From: Spirochaetales bacterium
GTDB lineage: Bacteria > Spirochaetota > Spirochaetia > SZUA-6 > JAFGRV01
Assembly (NCBI GenBank): GCA_016937215.1
Contig: JAFGWI010000097.1
Span: 1 to 39,471 of the forward strand
Length of the DNA: 39,471 nucleotides
Reading direction: 5' to 3'
Positions 7,959 to 17,293 of this stretch are shown one piece after another. The position numbers were made by a program, and so were the translations under genes. The number at the start of each line of letters is the position of its first letter. Within the stretch, counting starts at the first letter, position 1. The notes under the pieces were generated by a model. The model had not been told where the DNA came from. It saw nothing but the letters and a program-made list of their open reading frames with translations, and ran no database searches.

Positions 7959-9065
7959 TTAAATACGATAAAAGTTGTCGACGCTGTTAAAATCTATTCC
8001 CAGACATTTCACACAATTTCGTAAATTTTCCTTTGCTTTTTCAATTTGATACTCTTTAATTTTTAATCTTTTTTTCATAACATGATCTCCCGCGTATAGC
8101 AAGATGATAATAATTTTCGGGTTTACCCCCATCTTGCATGACTGATCGAGACATTTTTCAGTAATATAATTTCTGATATTATCAATGATTCGTTGATATT
8201 CCGCGCGTTTGGTCGCAAGCTTGAGTAATTCTTCAAATTCTTCTGTGATTAATGAGGGGAAATCCAGTTCCTTGATCACGGCCATGGCCTTTTTAGTGTC
8301 CCGAATGCTAAGACTGTTAGACTTTTTTTTATAATAAAAAAGGTTCCCATGAGCTTTTATGTTCATCAGGTAGATAAACAGGTCTTCTGGTAATTCTTCC
8401 TTGTACAGAATCACCCGACGCATCTGTTTCACACTTTTTCCTCTGAAATAATCCTGAATGAAATTTTTTAAAGAACGTTCCATGTATTTATTGAATATTG
8501 CAAAGGTTTTTTTATAATGAAATTTTTTTATTAATTTTTGAAATTTGTGGGTTAAAAAAAAATCTGAAATCCTTGAGGCTTCAGATTCCAGATATTTTTC
8601 CATATCATATCCATACAACACTTTTGACTCTGCAGTTTCACTGTTTGAAATTTTTTGTAAACAAAATATGAATATTGATTCTTTATATCTTTGCTCTAGT
8701 ATCTGGTGGGCCCTGGTTCTTATTTTTTCGGAGTGTGATTGCCGAAAAATAGTGATCAGCGTTTTATCTAATAAAGATTCGGCAATGCAATTGAGATAGT
8801 TCCATACATGGTTTTCAATTTGGCTTTTTTTATGAATTGAAGGGCTTACAAATGTATTGTGTTCTTTATAAATCCTGCTTTCAAGATCTATTGTCAGTTT
8901 AGAGGCAAAATCTGAAATTTCTTCAGGCGATTCATAGGGCGCGTGGCTAATGAAAGATTTTATAAAATATTCTTTGTAGGATTCATAATGTTTTGTGAAA
9001 TGAGAATTCTTTTCGGGAGCTCTTTTGTGCTTTTTATCGATTTTTTCTAAAAAATCTATCTTCAT
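7959..9065 (-). CDS. Putative divergent sigma-70-like regulatory protein
   Basis: This 368-aa, lysine-rich, helical protein has no signal peptide or membrane helix. Residues 188-210 (F-A-I-F-N-K-Y-M-E-R-S-L-K-N-F-I-Q-D-Y-F then R-G-K) resemble sigma region 2, the part that ends 'N-x-x-x-D-Y-x-R'. The C-terminal stretch around residues 310-355 could form a helix-turn-helix as in region 4. Both matches are weak. It is the first gene of the operon, 15 nt before the membrane protein, and a sigma/membrane/caspase order is known from other bacteria. Alternatively it is an unrelated helical protein. A profile comparison with ECF sigma families would decide. Confidence 0.4.
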   Translation of the reverse strand: MKIDFLEKIDKKHKRAPEKNSHFTKHYESYKEYFIKSFISHAPYESPEEISDFASKLTIDLESRIYKEHNTFVSPSIHKKSQIENHVWNYLNCIAESLLDKTLITIFRQSHSEKIRTRAHQILEQRYKESIFIFCLQKISNSETAESKVLYGYDMEKYLESEASRISDFFLTHKFQKLIKKFHYKKTFAIFNKYMERSLKNFIQDYFRGKSVKQMRRVILYKEELPEDLFIYLMNIKAHGNLFYYKKKSNSLSIRDTKKAMAVIKELDFPSLITEEFEELLKLATKRAEYQRIIDNIRNYITEKCLDQSCKMGVNPKIIIILLYAGDHVMKKRLKIKEYQIEKAKENLRNCVKCLGIDFNSVDNFYRI

Positions 9066-9214
9066 AACTAATCTGTAAAAAACCTTTTTCTATATTTCTT
9101 AGGAATGAGACTTATGATGAATTATTTAGAAAGAATATACTATATACAATTTGGTATGTCGATGGAATTTTTTTTATCGTATTTATTATGTAAATATTAT
9201 TTATGGAGGTTTTT
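9066..9214. promoter_or_regulatory. Divergent promoter region (caspase operon / DNRLRE lipoprotein)
   Basis: This AT-rich 149-nt gap separates two divergent genes and must hold both promoters. TATACT/TATATA-type -10 candidates sit around 9136-9150, but no pair of boxes with good spacing stands out. On the plus side GGAGG lies 7 nt before the ATG at 9215. Confidence 0.45.
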
Positions 9215-9910
9215 ATGAAAAAACATTTAAAATCAATTGTTCTTTTGATGCTTTTGGTTATGGTGGTAGCCAGTTGTACGCTGGATTCCGCGCTGTTAGA
9301 GAATGAGAATGTTGAAGGTAAATCTGAAACAAACCTGTCTGTCGCAACAAAGGGGAATGCAAGTGTTGTCACCGTGATTTTATACGCGCAGCAGGATGGA
9401 AGAGTTTATGACATTGCTCCAGATAATCCAGCTGGTTATGCGGATTATTTTGCTGCTGATGCCTGGACATGGAGTTCTCGTCCCGGAAAAGTTAGAAGCT
9501 TGCTTCAATTTAATCTTTCATCCATAGCATCCAATAAAACGATAACTGAAGCTAAGTTGTATTTATACAGCCATCCTTCTATTAAACATTATAGCCCATC
9601 TTCTACAAGTACTAATGCTGTTCATTTATATCGTGTCATTTCCCCTTGGTCTGCAAATACGGCTTGCTGGAATAATCAACCAAGTATAAGCAGCTATCAT
9701 TCAGTTCAGGTTCCTGCTGCCCAATATGGATATAGTTCAAAAAATTATGTTCTGGATGTTACAGCAATGATCAATGATATGTATCGCTATGGTAATTATG
9801 GTATGATGCTTAAATTGGATTCTGAGAATTATTATAGAAGAATGTATTTTGCTTCAAGTGAGTGTTCTCAATCTTCCTTAAGACCAAGATTGGTAATTAA
9901 ATATAAATAA
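9215..9910 (+). CDS. DNRLRE-domain lipoprotein
   Basis: This encodes a 231-aa lipoprotein with V-A-S-C at residues 18-21 as lipobox. The rest is one DNRLRE-type beta domain, common in cell-surface and secreted proteins of bacteria and archaea. Visible family marks are 'V-R-S-L-L-Q-F-N-L-S-S-I', 'A-K-L-Y-L-Y', 'W-S-A-N-T-A-C-W-N-N-Q-P', 'V-L-D-V-T-A-M-I' and the closing 'L-R-P-R-L-V-I-K-Y'. I chose the ATG at 9215 over the one at 9203 because the earlier ATG contains the GGAGG ribosome site used by the later one. It is divergent from the caspase operon and followed by a strong terminator. The domain is thought to be adhesive or structural; no catalytic residues are seen. Confidence 0.85.
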   Translation: MKKHLKSIVLLMLLVMVVASCTLDSALLENENVEGKSETNLSVATKGNASVVTVILYAQQDGRVYDIAPDNPAGYADYFAADAWTWSSRPGKVRSLLQFNLSSIASNKTITEAKLYLYSHPSIKHYSPSSTSTNAVHLYRVISPWSANTACWNNQPSISSYHSVQVPAAQYGYSSKNYVLDVTAMINDMYRYGNYGMMLKLDSENYYRRMYFASSECSQSSLRPRLVIKYK

Positions 9911-9926
9911 CAATTAGGTTCTTTTT

Positions 9927-9963
9927 CAAGAGTGCTGTTTTGAACAGCACTCTTGTTTTTTTT
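9927..9963 (+). terminator. Rho-independent terminator after the DNRLRE lipoprotein
   Basis: A 13-bp perfect stem (CAAGAGTGCTGTT / AACAGCACTCTTG) with a 3-nt loop is followed by eight T residues, 17 nt after the stop codon. Confidence 0.92.
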
Positions 9964-10275
9964 AGCATCATCTTGAGTTCCCCGATCACCATCATATTCC
10001 AAAAGCTATATCGCCACTCTTTTTAAACCCTTTTTGCGGCTCTTCTCTCCTTTATAATATAACTGATCCATTCTTTATAAAAAGTAAAAATAAATACACT
10101 GATTTCACAAATAATCGGGAGGAAACTTTTTATAAAATTTTTCGGCCGATATTATTATCGTTCTTGCTATATACAGGGTGCCCCCAATTCCCCACCTTTT
10201 TAGCTTCAACAGCCTGTTAATAAAGGATTCTTTTTCCCCAAACAGTTGAAAACTCTGTTAGAAGAGGGAAAAGGG

Positions 10276-10333
10276 GTCGGAGCCCTCAGGCGAAGTGGCG
10301 GACAGCCCGGCCTGCCGGAGGCAGGTAACGCCC
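10276..10333 (-). repeat. Structured repeat element, copy E3 (5' half only)
   Basis: On the minus strand from 10333 it reads GGGCGTTACC, a tight arm 1 (CCTGCC TCC GGCAGG), then GCCGGGCTGTCCGCCACTTCGC. Arms 2 and 3 and the CAATCCCTAACGC end are missing, so this copy is truncated. The rest of 9964-10374 holds no gene and no other feature I can name. Confidence 0.85.
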
Positions 10334-10374
10334 AAACCTTCTTTATTATTCATGCGCGCTGTAACGACGTTTGA

Positions 10375-11943
10375 TTAGGGGTGATCAAAATAATCATGAA
10401 GTGTTTTGATTTTATTCCGGATTTCAGGGCTGTTGGGTGGAAAGAATATTCTGCCTTTTGAAAAAAGCGATGTTGATACTCCGATAACCGAAAATAATAT
10501 TAAATTATCCAGTAGATCAGTCATTTCCGCGTCATCCCAGTTGTTCAAAGAGCCAAAATATCTGTCCTTCCAGAAAGGGTGCTGCAGGCTCGCGTAGTTT
10601 TGCTCGCCTTTTAAAATCAAGCGGACCTCTCTGTAGCTGTACCTGCGATTGTGCTTCTTGAAAAATCCTAATAAATTTTTTATCCAATGGTTTTGCACAC
10701 TTTCGGGAGTTTTTTTTGTGTCCAATTTAGATAAACAAATATCGCAACCGCTGCAATATTCAAACTCGTGATTCATGAATTCGCTCAGGATTTCTCTGCG
10801 GCAATTTTCTTTATTCAGAGCATAGGTCAGCATTTTTTGATATCTGATTTTTTCATAATCCAGTTTGATTTTATCTATAAAGATCAAATCTTCGGGAGAG
10901 CATAATAAAAATGAATCTGCTGTTTGCTGGTCCCTTCCCGCGCGGCCGGATTCCTGCAAAAAGGCTTCCACACTGAGCGGTATGTCATAGTGTATAATCC
11001 TGCGGATATTGGCTTTGTCAACGCCCATGCCATAGGCAGTAGTGGCCACTAAAATGCCCTGGTTTGATGCAAAGAACCAGTCCTCGATTTTTCGTCGTTC
11101 TTCACTAACTAAACCAGCATGATAGAAATAAATTTCTTTTGTCGCGTATTTTGTTCGTAAATAACGTGTTATTTGTTCGGTTTTTCTCCGGCTGCGGCAA
11201 AAAATCAATATTGGACGGGTGGGTTCACTTAAAATTTCATTGAGGATTTTCAGTTTGGATAAGCCTCTTTTTACATTGTAGTTGATATTGGGTCTGTCGG
11301 GGTTTGATTTGAGAAGATAGGGTGAGCGTTGGGGAAAAAGATATTCCTGGATTTTTTTTTCAATTTCTGTGGATGCCGTGGCTGTAAAAGCGCTGATAAT
11401 GGCTGGAGAATTTTGACTAATCCATTGGCCCAATTTGAGATAGGCTGGTCTGAAGCTTTCACCCCATTCTGAAACACAATGGGCTTCATCCACGACAAAA
11501 TGAGTGATCAGAGCTTGATTGTTCTGTTTCCAGTAGCCCGGTGAGCTGTTGATTAAGGCTTCGGGTGTTGCCAATACTGTTTTGATTTCTCCTGTTATTA
11601 TTTTTTGTCGTAAATTTTGCCTTTCTTCAGGGCTTTGGCCTCCTTTGTATAATCCGATTGTTATTTGATTTGCTTCAAACCTTCTTTTTTGGTCTTCCAG
11701 GAGCGATAATAAAGGAAAAATGATGAGAGTTGTTCCTTCCAGAAAGAACAGGGGCAGGGTGAAACAAATTGTTTTGCCCGAGCCAGTAGGCATGACAATA
11801 ATTTGATCGCGATATTCCAGAATATTTGAGATGACAAATTTTTGTATGGGATAGAGGTATTTTAGACCAAGATATTTACTGGCTGCTTCATCAATAGGGT
11901 CGAAGTAGGATTCTTCCGAATGCTCAGGTTTTTCGAGTTTCAT
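10375..11943 (-). CDS. recQ: RecQ-family ATP-dependent DNA helicase (short form, no HRDC)
   Basis: RecQ helicases unwind DNA 3'-5' in recombination and fork repair. The 522-aa protein has all helicase motifs: Walker A M-P-T-G-S-G-K-T (51-58), D-E-A-H (152-155) followed by C-V-S-E-W-G, T-A-T-A-S (motif III), and Q-E-S-G-R-A-G-R-D (motif VI). A zinc-binding set follows, one Cys in N-C-R-R-E and three in Y-C-S-G-C-D-I-C. After it is a short winged-helix-like tail. It lacks an HRDC domain and is shorter than E. coli RecQ (about 600 aa), as in RecS-like forms, so it may be an accessory paralogue. No clear ribosome site precedes the ATG. It is divergent from the FapA gene. Confidence 0.9.
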   Translation of the reverse strand: MKLEKPEHSEESYFDPIDEAASKYLGLKYLYPIQKFVISNILEYRDQIIVMPTGSGKTICFTLPLFFLEGTTLIIFPLLSLLEDQKRRFEANQITIGLYKGGQSPEERQNLRQKIITGEIKTVLATPEALINSSPGYWKQNNQALITHFVVDEAHCVSEWGESFRPAYLKLGQWISQNSPAIISAFTATASTEIEKKIQEYLFPQRSPYLLKSNPDRPNINYNVKRGLSKLKILNEILSEPTRPILIFCRSRRKTEQITRYLRTKYATKEIYFYHAGLVSEERRKIEDWFFASNQGILVATTAYGMGVDKANIRRIIHYDIPLSVEAFLQESGRAGRDQQTADSFLLCSPEDLIFIDKIKLDYEKIRYQKMLTYALNKENCRREILSEFMNHEFEYCSGCDICLSKLDTKKTPESVQNHWIKNLLGFFKKHNRRYSYREVRLILKGEQNYASLQHPFWKDRYFGSLNNWDDAEMTDLLDNLILFSVIGVSTSLFSKGRIFFPPNSPEIRNKIKTLHDYFDHP

Positions 11944-12053
11944 TGTTTTCTATTGTAATGATGGAATCTTCAAAATTCAACATTAGCGCCTCCCTGTTTC
12001 AAGTATATATTTGTTTTTTAAACATGAATGAACCATAATTTTTATTAAGAGTT

Positions 12054-14981
12054 ATGTTTTTTGGTATTCTTGATATTCAGATAGAGCCATTACAGATTTA
12101 TGCAAGCCTCTCAAAGACCGATTCCAATTCAGGAGAGCGTTGGGATGAAGGGAGCTTTAAAAAACGCCTGGAGGAGCTTGGAATCATTCAATGGGTGCCT
12201 AAAGCCAAAATAGCTGAGGCTCTTTTGTTTTTTGAGGAAATGAAAAAGGGCGAGGATCACTTTATTTTAGCCAGCGGGAAGCTGCCGGGAGAGCCTGAGG
12301 ATGAAAAACTGGAGTGGAAGCTTATGGCTATCCCCAAAGGCTTGGAAAAACAGGCTGAGGAGGCTCTTGAAAAAGCAGCATTACCTCGAATACCGAAACA
12401 AGCGGAACAGGTAAAGGCGAAGGGTTTTGACAAAGCCTCTTCCTTTTCCCGTGGTTCCCATGAAATAAATCAAGGCCTTATCAAGACAGGCTGGACCAAG
12501 GCCAATGATGTTTTTGCTGCCATCAAGTCTGGCAAACCCGGGACACCAGGGTTTGATGTTTTCGGGCGCTCGATCGCTTCCCGAAAACCAGAGAAAATCA
12601 AAGTGCATTTGGGTGAAAATGTGGTGTTAACTCCAAAAGGCCTTGTGGCAGAGAAATCGGGAATTGTCCGTTTCGCGGGCGATTGGGTTGATATCATATT
12701 TTTTTCACCGCCCGATTTTGAGGTGAAAAAATCAAAGGACAAAGTGAATTGTCTTTTGGATTATTCACCAGGGTCAGCGCAATTCAAGCATTTAACCATT
12801 AAAGCAATACTCGATCATTGTTCTGCCCTGGGCTTTGATTCCAATGATTTGCTTCCAGAATCATCCATTCAGGAGATTATCCAGGAAGCTGATGAGAAAC
12901 AAAAAGCCATTAAGGATGTTCCTCTCTGCGAAAACAAGGACGCGAAGGTTGATATCATTATATCTGAAGATAAGATGAAGGCCATATTGAATCTTGAAAA
13001 GGGAAAAGGCCGCGGGATTCCATTGCGTTTACAGGAGGTTTCCCAAAAAATAATTGATTCTGGTGTAAAGGGTTTTCAAAAGGATGTTCTGAAAAATGAC
13101 TTGCTTGCTTTTTACAACAGCGAAGAACTTGTTTTGTCCGATTATATATTATGCGAAGGCAAGGTGCCGCAAAAAGGTGAAGATGGTCGGCTGGAGTTCA
13201 CAACCTCCTTTGTCAGCCCAAAAAGCCTTGAAACCATCATTAAAGTAAGCTCCCAACAAGCTGAGGAACTTGGAGGAATAAAATCGCTAAGCGATTTTCC
13301 TTTAAACCTGGTGAAGAAAATCGCAGAAGTTGATAAGGACAATATTGTTGCTGAATTGATCCGGCCAAGTTCCGGAACGCCAGGGAAGGATGTTCAAGGC
13401 AAAATACTCCAGGGCGAATTAGGCAATGTGGCTTCCTTTATGATCTATGAAAATATTGAGATCAAAGGTCAGAATATAATCGCGACAAAAAAGGGAATAT
13501 TGGAAGTTGGACAAAAAGATGGAAAAATATTGCTTCGCGTGCGGAAACACCGTGATTTTGAAGCTCAAATCGTGCTGAAAGATGAAAATATGGAAGCCCT
13601 TGTTACCCTTTTCCCTTCTGAGGGGACTGGCAAAATGATCAATTCCGAGCTTTTGAAACATCTTTTAGCCCTTCACAAAGTAACAAAAGGCATTAATTAT
13701 CCCAAACTCGAAGAAATCGTGCTTCGTTGTCAGGAGGGAGAAATGATACGACGGGAAAGCATTGCTCAGGGGCTTTCTCCTACCGATGGTTCTCCCTGGA
13801 AATGGCTCATAAAAAAACAATTGGCCACAGGGAGCCGGGTGAATATTTCTGCAACCGGAAAGGCGGATTTTAGAAGCCAGGATCGAATTACCCTGGTCCG
13901 GCCCGGAGAATTTCTGGGGGAAATCCATCCCCCTGAAATTGAACCCAAAGACGGCTGGGATGTGACCGGAAGGATTCTTAAAGCCAAAGCTTCACAAACT
14001 TTGGTTCTTGACCTAGGCGAAGGTATTGAAAAAAAGGAAGAGCAAGATGGTATCATTAAGCTGTATTCTCAACTGGAAGGCGAGCTTTATCATGAACATG
14101 GTAAAATGGAGGTCAGGAAAGTCCATGTTGTAAAAGGAGATGTGGGCAATAAAACAGGTCACATTCAATTCAATGGGAATGTCAGAGTCGAAGGCAATGT
14201 TCTTGACGGTTTCAAGGTGATTGCCCAGGGGAATATTTATATCACTGGTACGGTTCAGGCAGCCTTGATTAGCGCTGAGGGTGATATTACCGTGGAAAAG
14301 GGCATAGCAGGGGCGGAAAAGGCTATCATCCGATCCAAAGGAAGTATTACAGCCCAATTTGTGCAGGATGCAACCTTGTTGGCTGTTGAAAACATTATTT
14401 TAGGTAAATCAGCCCTGAGGTGCCAAATCAAATGCAATGGAAAAGTCATTACCCATCATGAAAAAGGAGCGCTCATAGGCGGGTCCATAAAAGCCAAAAT
14501 GGGGTGTGAGGTCAATAATATTGGAGCCATTAGCGGTGTGAAAACCGAAATATCCTTTGGTCAGGATTATTTATTTGGCGACCAGATTGAAAATGAAGAA
14601 CGTGAGATTCAGAAGCTGCAGATGGGTGTGTTAAAAATCGCCAAAGAAATGCATGAAATGGAAACCAGTGGTCATCGAAATATGGAAGCCCTTACCGGAA
14701 AACGCCAGGAAAAATTTCAGCTTCTGAAATTGATAGAAAAGCGGAAACACCGCATGATTTTTCTGAAAGAGAAATTTGATCAACATGTTGAGGGATCAGA
14801 GCTTCATGTTTCGGGAATTGCCTATAGCGGCGTGGTTATTGAAAGTCATCAGCGTTATAAACATGTTGAGCAGGATATCCGGATGGTTGCCTATTTTTTT
14901 GATCAAAAAACCGGTAAAATAGGTGAAAAACCACTGGTTATCGGCGATCCCAAGTATAAAAAAACCAGGAAGGATTCATGA
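12054..14981 (+). CDS. FapA (DUF342) domain protein with triplicated N-terminal module
   Basis: FapA-family proteins are cytoplasmic polymerising or structural proteins tied to flagellar assembly in some bacteria. At 975 aa this one is well above the usual size of about 450-700 aa. The C-terminal part has a right-handed beta-helix (about residues 695-840, repeated G-N-V/G-D-I turns) and a charged coiled coil (about 845-905), as expected. The N-terminal part appears three times. Copies of the 'G-x-x-G-x-D-V-x-G-R' segment lie near residues 158-174, 436-452 and 630-640. Each is paired with a helical 'D-x-M-x-A-x-L' segment (about 225, 303 and 508). The start is ATG with AAGAG close upstream. 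No flagellar genes adjoin it here, so a flagellar role is not shown by context. Confidence 0.85.
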   Translation: MFFGILDIQIEPLQIYASLSKTDSNSGERWDEGSFKKRLEELGIIQWVPKAKIAEALLFFEEMKKGEDHFILASGKLPGEPEDEKLEWKLMAIPKGLEKQAEEALEKAALPRIPKQAEQVKAKGFDKASSFSRGSHEINQGLIKTGWTKANDVFAAIKSGKPGTPGFDVFGRSIASRKPEKIKVHLGENVVLTPKGLVAEKSGIVRFAGDWVDIIFFSPPDFEVKKSKDKVNCLLDYSPGSAQFKHLTIKAILDHCSALGFDSNDLLPESSIQEIIQEADEKQKAIKDVPLCENKDAKVDIIISEDKMKAILNLEKGKGRGIPLRLQEVSQKIIDSGVKGFQKDVLKNDLLAFYNSEELVLSDYILCEGKVPQKGEDGRLEFTTSFVSPKSLETIIKVSSQQAEELGGIKSLSDFPLNLVKKIAEVDKDNIVAELIRPSSGTPGKDVQGKILQGELGNVASFMIYENIEIKGQNIIATKKGILEVGQKDGKILLRVRKHRDFEAQIVLKDENMEALVTLFPSEGTGKMINSELLKHLLALHKVTKGINYPKLEEIVLRCQEGEMIRRESIAQGLSPTDGSPWKWLIKKQLATGSRVNISATGKADFRSQDRITLVRPGEFLGEIHPPEIEPKDGWDVTGRILKAKASQTLVLDLGEGIEKKEEQDGIIKLYSQLEGELYHEHGKMEVRKVHVVKGDVGNKTGHIQFNGNVRVEGNVLDGFKVIAQGNIYITGTVQAALISAEGDITVEKGIAGAEKAIIRSKGSITAQFVQDATLLAVENIILGKSALRCQIKCNGKVITHHEKGALIGGSIKAKMGCEVNNIGAISGVKTEISFGQDYLFGDQIENEEREIQKLQMGVLKIAKEMHEMETSGHRNMEALTGKRQEKFQLLKLIEKRKHRMIFLKEKFDQHVEGSELHVSGIAYSGVVIESHQRYKHVEQDIRMVAYFFDQKTGKIGEKPLVIGDPKYKKTRKDS

Positions 14982-15316
14982 AATGCCTAGCGCGAAAATT
15001 GCCTGAAAAATTAAAACTGAGAGTAAAGAAAGTATAAGGAAAACTTGAAAGCAAAGTCCGGTAGAATAATAAAAAAAGCGTAACTGTTCAGCAAGCGAGT
15101 CATGGTCATAGTCTGAACGCAGCGCAGCGAAGAATTCCAGTTAACACTAAGCTCTTTGCTTTGCTAATAAAGTATTTGCTCCGATGATGGAATGGTTACC
15201 ATTTAAGAAAGAGTAGATTCTAGGTTGTTTCTCTTCAGAACGTACTATGACAACTGATAAAATTTTGCATTAGCGCTGAGTAGTTACAAATAGGCACTTT
15301 AAGCTGGTCGAGGAAA
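14982..15316. other. Gap between convergent genes, nothing recognised
   Basis: This is 335 nt between the FapA gene and the convergent unknown gene. I see no gene, no clear terminator with a T run and no repeat copy. A GTTCAG/CTGAAC pair around 15088-15118 could form a small hairpin. Confidence 0.5.
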
Positions 15317-16699
15317 TCAGACAAGGGTCTTGAGTGAACCAATTGTTGGCATTTCAGTGCGAAAGGGTAAATAATTTTCATAGAGAAGATAAAACTTAGA
15401 TTTTTCCGCGTTAAACACCTTTTCTTCAGTATAAATAATATCCCTTCTTAATTCCCCGTCAGGCACAAAGCCTTTGTATTCGACCTCGAATAGTTTTTCA
15501 TAAATTTCTTCCAGGCTTTGATCAACATTTTCAAAAATTCCATGAAGAATGATTTCAATTTCAGTAATTGGCGAAATGGCTGAAATATCATGGTTGTTTT
15601 TTTTCATGAGCTTTAAAATTTCGTTCAGGTTTTCCAGGGAGGGCTTAAAATCGATGGTATTGATCTTTCCGCCTTGTTTACCGTAAACACCCTGAATCGG
15701 CTGACCAATCAGCTCTTTGAGCACTCTGATAACCTTGAGGATGAAACCTTCATTGTTTTTAATAGTTTTGATCGCTTCGATGGTATAACTGTAAATATCG
15801 GAGAGTTTATTCTGGTACCTGCCTATGTTTTGTGAAATTTCATAAATTTCGTGATGATATTTTTCGTGTTTTAATTCCTGTGTTGTTTTCATATGCAGAC
15901 GATGGTAAACTTCATCAGCCAACTGATCTTCGGTGTAAATTAGGTCCAGTACAAAATCTTTGACCAGTCTCGCTCCTAATGAGGCGGGATCAATCTCTTT
16001 TAACTGGATAATTTCTTTTAAAATCAGGGACAGCTCTTTTGAGTATTGGCTCTGGAATTTGGCTTTCAGCTCTTCCGACCCCAGGGGGTCGGTCCTTTCA
16101 ATATCATTATTTGCTTCTGTCTTCATATTATCCAGATAGGATTTTAACATGCGATGGCTTTTCATTACCAACGGTGCCAGGGCAGGCGAATTCCGCAAAT
16201 GCAGTTTGTACAATTCGATAGAACAAAGGTAAATATTGCTTTCTGTTGAATTGGGTGAAAAAAAGGATTGCAGTTTCTGAACTCCCTGGCTGACAATGGT
16301 AAAGGGTATTTGAACCTTTTCCTTGAAATTCGGGTTCACCTTTAATATTTCCGGATGAATGTATTTAAGGACTTTTATCATATAGCTGACATAGTGCTGA
16401 AAGGTAATCAGATTATCGACAATGGGCTTTGTTTCGCTTAATCGTGAAGCGCCGGAACGGCCCATGGATAGAAAACGGGTGGTTAAAATGTCCCGTTTTT
16501 CCGTTGTGTTTACATTAAAATCCGATGGTTCGGGGATTTTGTCTTCGAATTTTACCAGATCTTCCTTTTCCGCGATTCCGAGGGATAATAAAGCGTCGCA
16601 TAATGAAAAGATGTTTTCATTTAGGGCAACCAGAATGGTATTTAAACGTTTTGTGAGGTCCTGGGAAAGTGTTTCTACTTTACTGATCAATATTGTCAT
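15317..16699 (-). CDS. Hypothetical helical cytoplasmic protein
   Basis: I do not recognise this 460-aa protein. It is helix-rich and charged, with no signal peptide, membrane helix or catalytic motif. Coiled-coil propensity is likely between residues 180 and 330. The open frame extends to an ATG at 16909, but those 70 extra residues would be read straight through the hairpins of repeat copy E4. I therefore place the start at 16699 (M-T-I-L-I-S-K), although no clear ribosome site precedes it. It converges with the FapA gene and is divergent from the cohesin-like lipoprotein pair. A structural or spirochaete-specific role is possible but unsupported. Confidence 0.65.
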   Translation of the reverse strand: MTILISKVETLSQDLTKRLNTILVALNENIFSLCDALLSLGIAEKEDLVKFEDKIPEPSDFNVNTTEKRDILTTRFLSMGRSGASRLSETKPIVDNLITFQHYVSYMIKVLKYIHPEILKVNPNFKEKVQIPFTIVSQGVQKLQSFFSPNSTESNIYLCSIELYKLHLRNSPALAPLVMKSHRMLKSYLDNMKTEANNDIERTDPLGSEELKAKFQSQYSKELSLILKEIIQLKEIDPASLGARLVKDFVLDLIYTEDQLADEVYHRLHMKTTQELKHEKYHHEIYEISQNIGRYQNKLSDIYSYTIEAIKTIKNNEGFILKVIRVLKELIGQPIQGVYGKQGGKINTIDFKPSLENLNEILKLMKKNNHDISAISPITEIEIILHGIFENVDQSLEEIYEKLFEVEYKGFVPDGELRRDIIYTEEKVFNAEKSKFYLLYENYLPFRTEMPTIGSLKTLV

Positions 16700-16775
16700 A
16701 TTCAAATTTAATTTTAAGCATTGAAAAGCAAATTCACAATAGAAAATTTGGTATTTCTTTAGTTGGTTAATTTCT

Positions 16776-16926
16776 GGAGCTTGCCCCAGCCCTGGAGGGG
16801 CTCGGGCCGGGCTCTGCGCCACTTCGCTATCGCTTCGAAGGTTTTTCTCCTGAAAATAATCAGTCGAAAAACGCTTTGGCGACCCATTTTTGAAAAAATG
16901 GGTCGCCATGGCTTCGATCCCTAAGC
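16776..16926 (+). repeat. Structured repeat element, copy E4 (full, with switched closing stem)
   Basis: The ends read GAGCTTGCC and GATCCCTAAGC instead of GGCGTTGCC and CAATCCCTAACGC, and the closing stem remains paired as AGCTT/AAGCT. Arm 1 pairs AGCCC with GGGCT. Arm 2 pairs TTTTTC with GAAAAA and CTG with CAG around AAAATAAT. Arm 3 is a 14-bp hairpin (GGCGACCCA with the TTTTTGAAAAA apex). The conserved GCCACTTCGC and CGCTTCGAAGG strands are present. Confidence 0.88.
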
Positions 16927-17139
16927 TGTTAATCCCTGAATCAGGACTTCTTGCTAAACAAAGTAAAAATCTGAATATCTTGAGTTCGCTTTGAGAGGCT
17001 ATGTCTGAAAGGTTCTGTCTTTTGAAATGAAATGGGAGCAGCTAAGCTCTGAAGCATATTTGCCTCGGAATGTGGAAGATTTTTGAAAAAACCAATTTAT
17101 TTTTACAAGAAGTCACAGAAAAAGTATGAAAATGCTAAC

Positions 17140-17169
17140 TTGACTAATTTGAAATCCTTCTTTTATAAT
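17140..17169 (+). promoter_or_regulatory. Sigma-70-type promoter of the cohesin-like lipoprotein pair
   Basis: TTGACT (17140-17145) and TATAAT (17164-17169) are spaced by 18 nt, about 125 nt ahead of the ATG at 17294. The long leader has no obvious riboswitch fold. Confidence 0.65.
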
Positions 17170-17293
17170 ATCAACAAAACAATAAAATTTTTAAATAACA
17201 TTTATTGCTTTTTATGATAAAAAGGCAGTAATTTTTAAAGCGTGAATTGTTGAAACCGCTTAAAATGGATCAAAATAAACGAAAGGACTCTGA

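Noticed and set aside
16700..16909. 70-residue N-terminal extension of the 460-aa unknown protein
   Set aside because: It is read straight through the hairpins of repeat copy E4, so it is more likely repeat-derived than coding.
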